Part shown: one piece after another, positions 23,201 through 34,015 of the stretch | How the letters are laid out: every line of letters starts with the position of its first letter | Position numbering within the stretch: position 1 is the first letter of the stretch | Source of the DNA: Dryobates pubescens | Lineage: Eukaryota > Chordata > Aves > Piciformes > Picidae | Reading direction: 5' to 3' | Assembly (NCBI RefSeq): GCF_014839835.1 | Contig: NC_071642.1 | Span: 11,219,455-11,283,454, forward strand | Length of the DNA: 64,000 nucleotides | Notes under the pieces: generated by a model | Told to the model about the DNA's origin: nothing | Database searches by the model: none | The model's input: the letters and a program-made list of their open reading frames with translations, nothing else | Made by a program: the position numbers and the translations under genes

Positions 23201-26200
23201 ACTGGAGCCACGCTGCTCTGTGCCCCCCAGGGAAGCCTCCCGGTGCCCCCAGTTCTCCTCCTTACCAAACTCGCTGGCACACAGATGCTCCACGATCGCC
23301 TCCGACTTCATCTCGTTGTCACAAGGAGGGCACACGGTGGTTCCTGGCAAGAGGAGAGAAAGGGTGGTGAGGAGCCAGCTGAAGGAGCATGTCACGCTGT
23401 CAGACTGCTGCCCTCAAGGACGTGTGCCAGCCCCCCAGGAGGGCTGGGGGTCAGGAGCCATCCACCAGCTCCCAGGGCTGCACTGGCCATGAGCAAGCTC
23501 CTGCCAGCCCCACTCCAGCAGTGCCAGCAGCCCCAAGGCTGGGCAGGGCAGGCTGCTGCCAGGAGCCAGGGCTGGCAAGGAGAAGGCTTTTCAGGGCCAG
23601 GCACTCAGCCGAGGGGAGCTGCTTGCCACGGGGCATGGCCCACAGCCTGCTGCCGTTCCCTGCCTGCAGCGTGCCAAGGCTGGCACACAGTGCCCAGGCC
23701 CCGGGACAGCAGGAGACCAGAGCTCAGGGATGTGGCTCATGTGCCCAGGGGCTGCCCAGAGCAGAAGCCATCCCAGATCCAGGCAGGGCAGTTCAGGAAT
23801 GACCCAGCCCAGCTCTGCACAGGCTCCCCTCAATGCCAGGGACCACTCCACAGCCAGCCCCATGCCTGTCTCCCTCCCACCCCGCCCCAGAGCGGCACCG
23901 GTCGGCAGGAGACCTGCGGCACGACCCCCGGAGTGCACAGCTGCTCTCTTTTGCTTTTGGCCCAGCTGCACCCCACGGGCTGCAGGACAGCCTGGTGGCT
24001 CCAGCAGAGGAGAGCCAGCTCTGCTCAGCAGCTAAGGGTTCCCACATCCTCCTCTCAGGAAACCCCAGCCCAGGGGACGGCGCTGGGCTCCATCCCGGGA
24101 GGAAAGCTCACTTCGTCCAGAGAATAGAAATCTGTTTCCAGGCTCCCGTCTCCAGTCGGAGCAGAGACCACCCAGCAGCACAGACACAGATTTGTGCTAC
24201 TGGTGGAGGAATTTATTGAGCTGGGAGATGCTGCTTCTGTTCCTGGTCCAGGGGAACTGTGGACTCCTTCCCACACAAGGGAGTTATTCTCAGGGACAGT
24301 GCCGCAGCGAAACATCTGCTGGTCCCTGCGTGCAGACAGAGCCCTCCTTGCCTCCTTCCAGCCCTCAGCCAGGCCAGCAGAACCCAGAGTCTTGTTGGAG
24401 AGAAGAAACAGAGGTCTCCTAGCAAGAGGGGTGCAGAGCCAGAACAGCTGGCAAGGGAGGCACAGCCACGACCATCACCCACCACAGAGCAGAGTCTCCT
24501 CTGTCGCTGCTGCCCCACATTTGTTTTCCGTGGCTGCTTCTTCCTCTCTCAACCTCCCAGATCTGGTCTGTGCCAACTGCTGGTTCCTGGGGTCGTGCAC
24601 TGTGTCTTTATTAATCACACATGCAGAGCAAATGGCCTTCCAGTGGCCCTGATGGGTGAGCCACAAGGCAACCCAGCAGCTGCCTCAACAGTCCCACTCC
24701 TGGCAGCGCTGCCTCTCACCTGGGCACTTCCTCTTCCAAACCCCTGGAGTGCAGCTGCCACTTCTACCATCTTGAAGTGACAGAGGCTGCCTGCTGCCTC
24801 TGGAGATGTGGTGACATCCCAAACACTATTTTTACCATCAGCAGTCAGAATATTTCCATCCAGGCTGCACTTCCATGAGCTCAGGATGAGGGGAGGCTGA
24901 CAGGGGGGGGACAACCCCTGCGGTCTGCCTCTGCCACAGTGCCAAGAGTTCGTTACTGTGCTGGGGACCACCCTTGGGAAGGGACCCTGCCACACAGCAG
25001 CTCATCTCTGCACATCTCTGTACAAAGCACTGGGATGTCCCTCAGCAGCCCAAGTACACACCAGGAGCCCAGCTGAGCCTGCAAGGGCCAGACACACAGC
25101 GTGAAAGCCACCACTGCATCCACCCCGGGAGCCTTGCAGGGAAGCGAAGGGAACAACCAAACCCCAATGGAAAAATCAGACTCATTGTTCCTTGATGAAA
25201 GCACAGGCTTGGGTTTAGCTGTGCTAGGGGAATGTTTTGGCATGCCCAGGCTGGCAGAGACCCACTACAGCTATCCCAAAGCTGCCCTCCCACCTCTCCT
25301 GAGGCATCACAGCTAACATCCTCCAGCCCACAGTGCTGCCCAGCACTTTACCCTTCCCACACCATCCCAGGCTGAAGGAGCCAACAAGAAGCCCAGCCAT
25401 AATTTGGGTCCTCCTGCCACAGGTGATCCCCACTGCAGTGGCCCAGAGGCAGCCGTGCCAGCATGTGCCCAGCCAGCAACCCACCGCAGCTCCTGGTACT
25501 GGGCACAGCTGCCTGCCCCCCAGCTTGCTGCAGCTGGGCTGGGGCCCATCTTCTGCAGCTGACAGCTCAACACCAAGCACAAGCTTCCTTCTCCTGCTTC
25601 CAGCTTGCTTTCTCCTCCCTGCTGGCCATTTTCTAATGCCTGGCTTTGGAGCCAGCTTACTCCAGGGGCAGGAGAAGGAATGTGTAATGCTATATTAATC
25701 TGCAACTCCCCTGATGCATCCTGTGGGCCTGCAGGCTTTACCGCCTCGTGCTTAAGGAGAAAGGAATTCAGCAGGTCAGCTCTTTGAGAGGCAGAAAGAA
25801 ATTCCAATTTCGAGGTGTTAATGGGGAAAAAACACTGAAAGGGCCTCACTCTTATTAGTGCCCAGAGAAAAGGGGGCACACTGCTGGCTCCTGACACTCT
25901 TGGAATCAACAGGAAACACCCCAGTGCCCCAGAACAAAGGGGCTCCAGGAGCTGGCACTCATGGAAAACAAAAATCACACAAGCTAGGGGCAGAGCTCTG
26001 GGCAGAGGGAAGGACCTGTAGCACACACATGCAAGGGCTGAACTGCAGCAGCAAACACGCTTGCCCACAGGCACCCCTCTGCACAAGTGGCAGTGCCAGC
26101 AGCCAAACTGGCATTCTGTAGACACCACTGCAAACTTGGCTGCAAAGAAAGGGGAGAGATTGAGACTGGAGAGGAGGAAGTAGTTCTGGACAGTGAGGGT

Positions 26201-28930
26201 GAGGAGACACTGGAACAGGCTGCCCAGGGAGGTTGTGGTACCTCCTCTCTGCAGGTGTTCAAGGCCAGGTTGGATGAGGCCTTGAGCAGCCTGGGCTGGT
26301 GGGAGGTGTCCCTGCCCATGGCAGGGGGTTGGAACTGGATGATCTTTAAGGTCCCTTCCAACCCAACCCATTCTGTGTTTCCAAAGTGTTTGGACGTAAG
26401 TTCCATGAAGCCATTCAGCAGTGTTTTATCTGAGTGGCTGCAGTGTTTCCTTGCAACAGTCACCCAGCTCTGGCTTACAGCTCACTCCAAGAACAAGTTC
26501 ATACACCCTAAAGCTTGTGCAGAATGAGGCCTCCCTGCACCCAAACAGGACCAGCAACAGACACACAAAGGAGTCACACCTGAGCTGATGTAATTCCTTA
26601 TGAAAAGGCAATTTAGTGATGCCTGTGAAGGGCAGCAGATGCTCAGATGCTGTGCTGCTAGGCACCTCAGCAGCACCACAAGAAAGCAGCAATATCCCAC
26701 CCCAGTGGGTCTGAAAGGTGATCACGGAAGCACTTAGAGGCTGCTGACCTAAAAGAATGTTTCCAGGTATGGTGTCATTAATGCCTCTAAAATGAACGAC
26801 CTGCAAACAGTTCAGACTCTGTTTTGGACCTTGGAAGCAGCAGCTCTGCAACAAGCAGCTCAGACCCAGGAGCACGCTTGGCTGCAAGTCCCTGGGGAAT
26901 AAAAGCAACCTTTGTACTCCCCACACAGGACATGGCTGCGGTCTTGACCAAGGGTCCAGGTTCATACAGGACAGATGATCTCAGAGCCTTCCTGGAAAAC
27001 AAAGAGCTTCCTCCAGCAATCCCACCAGTAAGTGAAAGCCACAGTGAGAACAGCAGCCTGGCTGTGCTGCTCAGGGAGGGGCTGGGGTCCGGGACCGAGG
27101 GCAGCCAGACCTCACCCCCAGCATGGGCACACACTCCCCATCCCATGGGCCCCTGGATGCCACTGCCAAGGCACAGCAGAGGTTCCCTGCCCAAGGCACA
27201 GCTCTAGATGCGTCAAGCTCAGGTGCCCCCCTTGCCCGCAGCGACCACTGAAGCCTTCGCCCCTCGCTGCTGTCCGTGTGCCCCCACGGGGGTCCTGGGA
27301 CACCCTCGGAACATCACCACTCTGCTCTGGGACCTCTGCTCCTTCTTTCTGCCCCTAACCAAAGGAGTCCCCGAAGGACAAGCCGCACCGGGATGAGCGG
27401 GATCACAGCAGCACGGTCGCCAGCAGGCTGGGGAAGGGCTCCCAGGCAAGCAGGACATGAAGCCTCTGCCTGTGAAGGTCACTGCACGCCACAGGGTGAC
27501 CTCCCCTCCGGATGAGCTCCGGACACAGTGCAGGAGCCACGCGTGGCTCACCCACCCCTGAGCAACTCCCAAGTGCCAGCGCTAAGTCCCCGTGAATCCA
27601 GGCGTGCCCATCCCTTGCCGTGAAGCTCCGGACACAGAGCAGTTCATTGCCCTCCGCAGAGATCCCTCCGGCAGCCTTTCAGAGCGCTCCGACGCGCGGT
27701 GCCGAACGCTCGTTTATTCATTTGTAAAGTTTCCACAAGCAGCCACACATCGCAACGCCAGCAAGCCCCGCACGCACCTCCTGCACTCAAGGGACACAAG
27801 CACCTTGTCCGTTTTCCCCCACTCTTCCTTGCTAAGTCTCTTGCCCTCTCGCCAGCGCAGAGCCCACCTCAGAGGGCAGGGCTGGATCCACACCGCACGC
27901 AGAGCCACCAGCTGCGCAGCTTCGCACCCCAGGAGCGAGCGGGATGCAGGCACCCCGCTAGTACCGCTGTCATCGCTCACTCCAGCCAGGAAGCGCTTTC
28001 TGCCACCGGCACCGCACAGCCTGCTGCTGCCAGCACAGCCCCACAGAGTCAGGCTCGGCAGAGAAACTGCTGCCAGGGCAGCGCAGCACCTGGGGACAAA
28101 GGGTCCACCAGGGCTGGAGCCCAGCCCCGGTGCCGGCATGAGGAGCAGAGCAGCTTTGCACCACCTGCCCCCGGGCTCTGCTCCGGGATGAAGGCAAGGA
28201 GCCGGCAGGGCATCCTGCTCTCCTCAGGACAGGAGCGCTCGCAGGGTGCTTGGAGGCTGGAGCTGGACTGCTGCCGAGAAGCAGAGTTCAAGTGAGCCTC
28301 CTTCAGTCCCACACAGCCCCCCCCCGGGCTTATGCCTGCCTCACCAGCTCAGCTCAAAGCACGAGGAGCAGGGCTGCAGCGTGCTCACAGCTTACCTTTG
28401 GGCCTGGAGACATCGGTGGCATTGGGAGCGGTCATGGCAATGCAGACGTCGTCCTGGGGAAACTGGTCACACTTGAGCATCTCGGGCCAGAAGAAGCCAA
28501 AGAACTGCATGACAGGCTCGCAGGAGTCGCGCACAGCCTCGCAGAGCCAGCGGCACGGGTAGACCGGCCGGTCCAAGCAGACGGGGGCGAAGAGGGAGCA
28601 GAGGAAGACCTGGGTGCCCATGTGGCAGTTCTTGTTGAGCAGGGGCACCCAGCTGCTCGCCTGGTGCTTCACCTCGGCCATGGTCTCGTGGTCCAGCAGG
28701 TTGGGCAGCACCATCTTGTCATAGCCCACGCTGTGGCAGAGCCGCAGGTCCGCGGGGATGGCCACGCACTGGTGGGGCTTGGCGTAGAAGCGGCCGCCGG
28801 GGTAGGGGCCCAGGTCGGACTGGTAGCTGACATAGTCGTACTCGCTGGCCCCGCCGCACGCCAGCAGCCCCGCGGCCAGCGACACCAGCGCCCGCAGCGC
28901 GGCCCCGCGGAGCCCCCGCACGCTGCCCAT
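13911..28930 (-). CDS. SFRP1: Secreted frizzled-related protein 1 (complete, 3 coding exons)
   Basis: The spliced product is 311 residues, close to the 314 of the human protein. It is a secreted glycoprotein that binds Wnt ligands and modulates Wnt/Fzd signalling outside the cell. Residues 1-27 are a hydrophobic signal peptide. The frizzled-type cysteine-rich domain follows with all ten cysteines, at 55, 65, 102, 111, 118, 126, 130, 137, 154 and 163, and the site NAT at 170-172 can take N-glycan. Residues 183-311 are the netrin-like module, rich in lysine and arginine (heparin binding), with cysteines including CPPC at 183-186 and the CPC motif near NGADCPC. Coding exons are 28930-28396, 23343-23266 and 14233-13911, joined by GT-AG sites with phase-1 introns that keep the frame. 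The ATG at 28930 gives the expected MGS start. The flanking order with GOLGA7 agrees with the known synteny. No defect is seen. Confidence 0.97.
19442..19727. repeat. 31-bp GC-rich minisatellite in SFRP1 intron 2
   Basis: About nine units of 31 bp. The unit reads CCGGGGCCCCGCACCCACCG followed by CCGCCCAGGCA. Copies are nearly identical apart from a missing CC in the fourth copy and C/G changes in the sixth and seventh. Because 31 is not a multiple of three and the unit has no stop, long frames stay open on both strands. On the minus (SFRP1 transcript) strand the unit has repeated G runs. Confidence 0.97.
21536..21690 (-). mobile_element. CR1 LINE fragment in SFRP1 intron 2
   Basis: Starts at the CR1 3' end, ATCATAGAATGGTTTTGGGT and GGAAGGGACCTTAAAGATCA, with an internal deletion before CCATGGGCAGGGACACCTCA. 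It is in the same orientation as SFRP1 transcription. Confidence 0.9.
22510..22755 (+). mobile_element. Decayed CR1-like fragment
   Basis: The text GGGGTGTTCACCCTGAGAAG and AGAAGGCTTAGGGCAGACCT matches the CR1 pattern that normally reads GTTCAGCCTGGAGAAGAGAAGGC, and the spacing to CACTGGAGTCACTCCCAAGG and GCAGTGGAGTCC also fits. It is more diverged than the other copies. Confidence 0.6.
23266..23343 (-). CDS. SFRP1: SFRP1 coding exon 2
   Basis: A 78-nt exon coding 26 residues, GTTVCPPCDNEMKSEAIVEH then LCASEF. The acceptor is TTGCCAG|GAACC and the donor TTTG|GTAAG, both on the minus strand. It links the cysteine-rich domain to the netrin-like module. Confidence 0.96.
23344..28395 (-). other. 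SFRP1: SFRP1 intron 1, 5.1 kb
   Basis: Contains one clear CR1 fragment at 26145-26376. The rest is unrecognised; the segment 27600-28100 is CpG-rich and leads into the exon 1 CpG island. Confidence 0.7.
26145..26376 (+). mobile_element. CR1 LINE fragment in SFRP1 intron 1
   Basis: Sense on the plus strand: GAGATTGAGACTGGAGAGGA, GACACTGGAACAGGCTGCCC, CAAGGCCAGGTTGGATGAGG, CCTGCCCATGGCAGGGGGTT and AGGTCCCTTCCAACCCAACC, ending in ATTCTGTG. It is antisense to SFRP1. Confidence 0.95.
28396..28930 (-). CDS. SFRP1: SFRP1 coding exon 1
   Basis: Codes residues 1-178: signal peptide and the entire frizzled cysteine-rich domain, ending PNATDVSRPK. The donor is AAAG|GTAAGC on the minus strand. It lies inside a CpG island that extends upstream. 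Confidence 0.97.
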
Positions 28931-29540
28931 CGCCGACGGTGGCCCCGACGGTACCGCCCGCCGCTCCTCGCCGGGCTCCCGCCGGCTGCGGCCGCCTCCA
29001 GGGACCGTACCCGCGCTCCCTCCCACGGCCTCCTCCGCGGCGCCCTGCTTGGGGCCCCCCAACTTCTGCCCGGGGCCCCGACCCGCTGGCCCCCGCTCGG
29101 TGCCCGCTGCCTGCAGACACTCTGGGCGTCAGAGGCAGGGCGCCCGCAGCCCCGCTCTGAGCCGCCCTCTCCCTCTGCCGCTCCTGCTCCCTCCCGCCCC
29201 GGCTCCGGCCACGGCCCCGGCCCCGGTCTGGCCCCGCCGCGCCGCGCCGCGGGTTTGTGAGCCCCCGGCAGCCAATCAGAGAGGCGCCGCCCGCCGCGCG
29301 CTCACCCGCCGCTGTCAATCAGTGACCCCGGGAGCCAATGGCGACTCGGCCCGGCCAGGCTCGCCCCGCCCCGCTCCGCCCCGGCGGGCCCCGATGGCCC
29401 CGCGCACCGGGACGGCCCCGGCGCCGCAGCGGGGCTGCCTCCGCCACCTGCAACGGCAGAGGGGTCGCGGCGCTCGGCCCGGTGGTACCAGGCAAGGTGC
29501 CGTGGGTGGCCAGCGCGGGGGCAGGGGTACGGGGAGAACC
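28931..29540 (-). promoter_or_regulatory. SFRP1: SFRP1 promoter / CpG island
   Basis: Very GC- and CpG-rich sequence continuous with exon 1. Two CCAAT boxes lie on the plus strand at 29272-29276 and 29335-29339, about 350-400 bp upstream of the ATG, and a third near-match GTCAATCAG lies between them at about 29314. No TATA box is seen, as usual for a CpG-island promoter. The transcription start itself cannot be placed. Confidence 0.75.
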
Positions 29541-29636
29541 CCCCCAGCACAGGAGCTTGCCGAGGAGCCTACCACCGGGCACCGGGCTCGGCTGTGCCTG
29601 CTCGGGTCTGGTGGATGTGGTTGGGTCTGGTGGGTC

Positions 29637-29805
29637 TGTCTGAAGTTGGAAGAGACCTTTGAGATCATAAAGTCCAACCCAGAGCTCACAGCTCCACCAC
29701 TACCGCTAAGCCACTGCCACTGAACCATGTCCCTCAGCACCACATTCATGCGAGACTGCCAGGGATGGTGACTCCACCACCTCCCCGGGCAACCTGTTCC
29801 AGTGC
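29637..29805 (-). mobile_element. CR1 LINE fragment near the SFRP1 promoter
   Basis: TGAAGTTGGAAGAGACCTTT, GAGCTCACAGCTCCACCACT, CCACTGAACCATGTCCCTCA and CACCTCCCCGGGCAACCTGT show the same CR1 subfamily as at 5935. It lies about 0.7 kb upstream of the SFRP1 start codon. Confidence 0.9.
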
Positions 29806-30689
29806 CTGTTTCCATTGTTTGTCCCCACAGCTCTGTCCCCATTGCAGCCTCCCATGCCTACTGTGGCTGCTCTGCTCCCATCCACCCATGCCAGGCACTC
29901 AGTGTCCCAGGGCTGGCTCAAAGCTGACATGGCCTGGCTGTGGACGCCCACCCTGCCTGCCTGCAGCAGTTGCCCTCCCATCCCTTTTCAGTCTTCCTGG
30001 CTACATCGCCCACCGGGCAGTGCCACAGGGCTGGCAGGGCATGCTCTGCCCTGGCTGCCCAGCACTGGAATGCTTGGTTCCCTCCACACCGCCCCTGGAA
30101 AACAGGCAGGCGTGGGATAATAGAATATATTAGCCCTGAGCCCATTCAGCCCCGGGCTCTTTAGGAACAATGCCTGCTAACTGAGCTGATTTTTGCCAAG
30201 TGACTGCCTCTCCTGCATGAGCAGCAAAGTGGAGCCCCCAAACAGTCCCACGCCACAATCCTGCGAGCGCTGCTGCCCAGGGCCCATTGTTTTACTGCTG
30301 CGTTTGAGGGCATGGAGGAGTCATGGCCTTGCCTGCCCTGGCATTTCTTCCCCAGTTTCCCACCGCTGCACTAGCCCCATCTCAGCCCCAACAGAGGCTG
30401 CAGTGATGGGGGAGAGGAAGCCAGCCACAGGCATCTGCTGTCCCTATCCCAAGAGAGGTGACTTGAAAACCACCAGGGCTGGCACTGCCTCTCGGTGGCT
30501 GTCCCCCTACTGAGGAGGAGACTGAAGGTGCTGGTGGAGGTTCTGCAAAATGGCAGCACAGTGTCCTCTGTGCTCCATATGGCAGATAGCCCCAGGCCTG
30601 TCTGGAGCCATGGGGTGAGGAAAGGCTGCAGGCCTCTGGAACTGAGACTGAGTTTTCCCTGTGCTCCTAGGTGGATTTAAGCCAAAAGG
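29806..30689. other. Intergenic, nothing recognised
   Basis: No gene or repeat recognised between two CR1 fragments. Confidence 0.45.
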
Positions 30690-30900
30690 TAACACCCTCA
30701 GATGTTAGGGCATGGGGAGTCTGCATCCAGAACATGGCCAGCAGGTCATGGGAGGTGATTGTGCCACTCTCCTCCACCCTGGTGAGACCACACCTGGACC
30801 ACCATGTCCCCTTGTGGGGAGCCCCCTGTGCCACCCTGGCAGTGATGCATGGCTCCCATGGCACCTCATGCAGCAGGACAGCTCCTGGACCTCCCCAGAG
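30690..30900 (+). mobile_element. CR1 LINE fragment (internal ORF2 part)
   Basis: AGGGCATGGGGAGTCTGCAT, ACATGGCCAGCAGGTCATGG, GAGGTGATTGTGCCACTCTC and CCCTGGTGAGACCACACCTG match the CR1 ORF2 segment just before the last part of the frame. The 3' end is missing. Confidence 0.82.
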
Positions 30901-31172
30901 AATATTTGCTTTAGATTAGACACCCCCATGGCCAGCTGAGAGCTGATAGCCCCTGCTGGGCTCAGCCTGCCCAGGAGGATGTTGGTTTTGCCATGTTTGT
31001 TTTCTGGTTTTCTCAGCAGATAGCTCCAAGGTTCCAATAGCAGGGAGCAGCCAGGAATGCTCCCATGCCCCCCGACACAGGAATCTGCACAGGGAGGTTT
31101 TGTCACTGTGGTGACTCACTCCATCCCCAGCCTGGTGGCCTGCAGTGCCCAGGGTGCAGAGGATGGAACTAG
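30901..31172. other. Intergenic, nothing recognised
   Basis: Short unrecognised stretch between CR1 fragments. Confidence 0.4.
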
Positions 31173-31405
31173 ATGATTCACAGATTCATAAAATGGTTTT
31201 GTTGAAAGGGATCTTAAAGCTCATCCAGTTCCAAGCCCCTGCCATGGGCAGGGACACCTCCTGCCAGCCCAGCTTGCTCAAGGCCTCATTCAGCCTGGCC
31301 ATGAACATCTTCAGGGAGGGGACATCCACAACCTCCCTACACAACCTGTTCCAGTGCCTCACCACCCTCACTGCAAAGAATTTCTTTCTGATATGTAGTC
31401 TATGT
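31173..31405 (-). mobile_element. CR1 LINE fragment (3' end)
   Basis: Begins at the terminal repeats (ATTCACAGATTCATAAAATG), then GATCTTAAAGCTCATCCAGT, CCATGGGCAGGGACACCTCC and AACCTGTTCCAGTGCCTCAC. Confidence 0.92.
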
Positions 31406-31419
31406 TCTTTAGGGTCTGT

Positions 31420-31465
31420 AGATGACCTTTAAGGCCTCTTCCAACCCAGCCTATTCCATGCTGCC
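31420..31465 (+). mobile_element. CR1 3'-end scrap in opposite orientation
   Basis: GATGACCTTTAAGGCCTCTT then CCAACCCAGCCTATTCCATG is a sense CR1 3' end of only about 45 bp, lying against the minus-oriented copy. Confidence 0.65.
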
Positions 31466-32218
31466 AACACCAAGAGCCAGCCTACAGCAGGTCCAGGATC
31501 AAGGCACACAACAATTCCAGTCTCTGTCCCCTGTTAGTGTGAAATTAGCACCACTAAAGGCTCTAACTAAACACAATCAGCAAAGGCTTTACTAGCTGAG
31601 ATAACACATGAAGGGCTGCAACAGCCAATGCCTTCAGCACTGCTCAAACTCTGACCGTCTGCCCCTGGTCCCAGGAGGGAACTGATGGCAAATATTTACA
31701 GGGGCTTATAAATATTTATCCTGTAATAACTTGCTGCATTACAGCACATTCTTCTCTCTGAGGCTCAGCTCTGCCTGCACCAGGTGCAGGCTGCTCTCAG
31801 GGTCTGTAGCATATATATAAAGTTAGCCTGAATCCCATCCAGCGATGTCTGGCGGTCAATAAACCAGGCAGCAGCGGAGCCTGGAACGCTCTGCAAGGCA
31901 TTTCTCACCCAACAAAAGAAGAATGTGGCTGGGGAGCACAGGTGTGCAGCACCTCGCTGTGGGTGCAAACCCCTTCTGTGTTGCCAGAGTAACCTGGGAG
32001 AGTGCTGCACGTCACCAAGGAGCTGTAAATCACACCCTGGGGCTGCTGTGATGGGGCCTGGGCTCAGAAACAGCACATGAGGGACCCTCGGCTGCTTCGG
32101 TGGGGACCCCAAAGGAAAGGAGCTGGAGACCTGCCCACCGTCAGGAAGTATCTCCTCACACTTGTCACTGGCAACCCTCTCCCCAAGGAACCAAGGTACA
32201 GAGCCCCAAATCACCAGA
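31466..32218. other. Intergenic, partly AT-rich
   Basis: AT-rich at about 31540-31760, with CTTATAAATATTTATCCTG near 31706. No exon is recognised. Confidence 0.45.
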
Positions 32219-32420
32219 GATCACAGAATGCATTGGGTTGGAAGGGGGCCGCAAAGTTCGTCTTGTCCAGCGCCCTGCAGTGAGCAGAGACATCTCCAAC
32301 TAGAGCAGGTTGCTCAGGGAGATGCTGAGATCTGCTCTGTACACAGCAGATGGGCAGCAGCTCCCCACAGTGCTGCTCATGGAGGGGTCCTCTCCAAGCA
32401 GGGCTGAAACCTGCAGCATC
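32219..32420 (-). mobile_element. CR1 LINE fragment, older subfamily
   Basis: ATCACAGAATGCATTGGGTT, TCTTGTCCAGCGCCCTGCAG and GAGACATCTCCAACTAGAGC match the subfamily at 3288. The left-end limit is blurred by divergence after about 32330. Confidence 0.8.
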
Positions 32421-33944
32421 AGCAGGAACCCCAGAGGGACCAGCCCATCACAGCCCTTCCTTTGGTCGTGCAGATCGGATCCCAAGGAGACCACAGGCTC
32501 CTTACCAGGCATCCACATCAGTCACCAGCTGAGGGTGTGCATTGTCTGGGGGACTGAGAGCTCAGGAGGTCTCTTGGCCTCAAAGCTGGTGGCTGCAGTT
32601 TCTGGGAGTTCTTCTCTGGACCCTCTGTAACAAACCCCCCAAAATAAAAGGGTTTGTAATTGCTCACTGACTTTCTCCAAATGAAAGCCCTCTCCTGCTT
32701 CTTCCCAGCCCTGTGTGTCAGTAACAAAGTGCAGATGGCTCTGGTGCAGGTGTCAGAGCACAAACCTGGAGCTGCTGCCACAGCAGCACTGCTGGAGCGT
32801 TGGCTGCCCATGCCAGGCACTGCCTGACCAGCACCACGTAGCCAGCACCATGTGGCCAGCACCATGTGGCATCCCTTCGGCCAGCACCATGTGGCATCCC
32901 TTCCTGACCTGCAGAGACAATTTCTAGCCCTGCCACGAGCCCATGCCCAGCCTACATCCGCTGCCCAGAGCAGACCTGACTTGCTCTGCAGTGAAGAGAG
33001 CCCGGACCCAGTGTTTTGTTGTGCTGTGGTTTCATTTGTTTGGACACCAAATATTTATCTTCCTTCTGAGAGTTTGGGGGGGTTTTGAGCCACCCCTCCA
33101 CTTATTTATTTCTCTTCCTCCTGTTTAATGGTTTGCAAGAGCATAGGCAGTCTGTGGGTTGGAAACCACGAGACCATCTCCAAGCAGAGATGGAGTTCTG
33201 AGCTACTTTCCGTCGTGAATAAATAAACAGGATGGAAAGGCTCCGTTGTGTGTATTCTAGGTTGCTATTTTCTTAACCCTGTCTCATTAAGATGGATGGA
33301 GTTTCTGCTTATTAGTAATTTGGCAAGTTCCTCTTTGTGTACACTCTGCACTTCTCACTAATGGCTCTTTGCTTCACTGATTAACAAAAGAGACTTCCAG
33401 CATCGTCAGTGCAAACACAGCCACGCACTTGGGGCGCCGGGATGGAAACCCAGTGTTCTGGGGGAAGACAAGGGGAGACTGCAGGGAACCCAGGGAAGGA
33501 AAAGCTGCTGGTCATAAAACCTGTCCTGACATCCAAATAATTTTGACCTAAGGACATTGGCTCTTTGATTTACAGCCAGGGCTGCAGAGCTGACAGAGCC
33601 TGCAACAAAGTGACTGGGAGGCCCTGCGCTGCTCTTCCCACCACGGCTCGGGTGGGGATGACGCTGGCACTGCTACTGCCTGGATTTACAGCTGCCCATT
33701 AAAGAATGTTTACAAGCCTTTAGTAGAGCCTACACATCTGGTAAATCATTGATTGAACAAATAGCTCCTGCTGGCATGCTCCCTCTGTCAACTTTTTCCA
33801 CTACTATGTTACCCAGCACACAACCCTCTGCCCCAGAGCGTGGTGGCTGCCAGCCTGCGGGCAGCCCAAGCAAGCAGCTGTGCCCCCAGCCAGATGTGCA
33901 CCTGCAGCCTGGGTTGTCACTGAGATCTGGTGCCACTGGACCCA
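32421..33944. other. Intergenic, with short direct repeats and AT-rich block
   Basis: At 32830-32900 the word CCAGCACCATGTGGC is repeated three times with a CATCCCTTC spacer. From 33030 to 33560 the sequence is AT-rich and non-repetitive, unlike the surrounding GC-rich DNA. No gene is recognised. Confidence 0.5.
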
Positions 33945-34015
33945 CACAAGCTTGACCTTGAATGTCTCCAGGGATGGGACCTCAGCACTCGGCTTCTCCA
34001 CACTGGCCAGTGCCC
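33945..34015 (-). mobile_element. Possible CR1 scrap
   Basis: CTTGACCTTGAATGTCTCCA followed by GGGATGGGACCTC matches the middle of the older CR1 3' region; both ends are lost. Confidence 0.5.

Larger units (their letters stand above)
14234..23265 (-). other. SFRP1: SFRP1 intron 2, 9.0 kb
   Basis: Mostly unrecognised sequence. It contains a GC-rich minisatellite at 19442-19727, a CR1 fragment at 21536-21690 and a decayed CR1 piece near 22510-22755. No other exon is recognised. Confidence 0.7.

Noticed and set aside
25313-26371. A 352-codon frame on the minus strand in SFRP1 intron 1
   Set aside because: Its first part is the antisense translation of the CR1 fragment at 26145-26376 and the rest shows no family.
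27592-28295. Plus-strand frames of about 200 codons in SFRP1 intron 1
   Set aside because: They overlap the CpG-rich flank of exon 1 and have no recognisable domain.
30121-30300. A possible small RNA or tRNA in short hairpin-like text
   Set aside because: No tRNA A- and B-box pair or cloverleaf could be found here or elsewhere in the window by eye.
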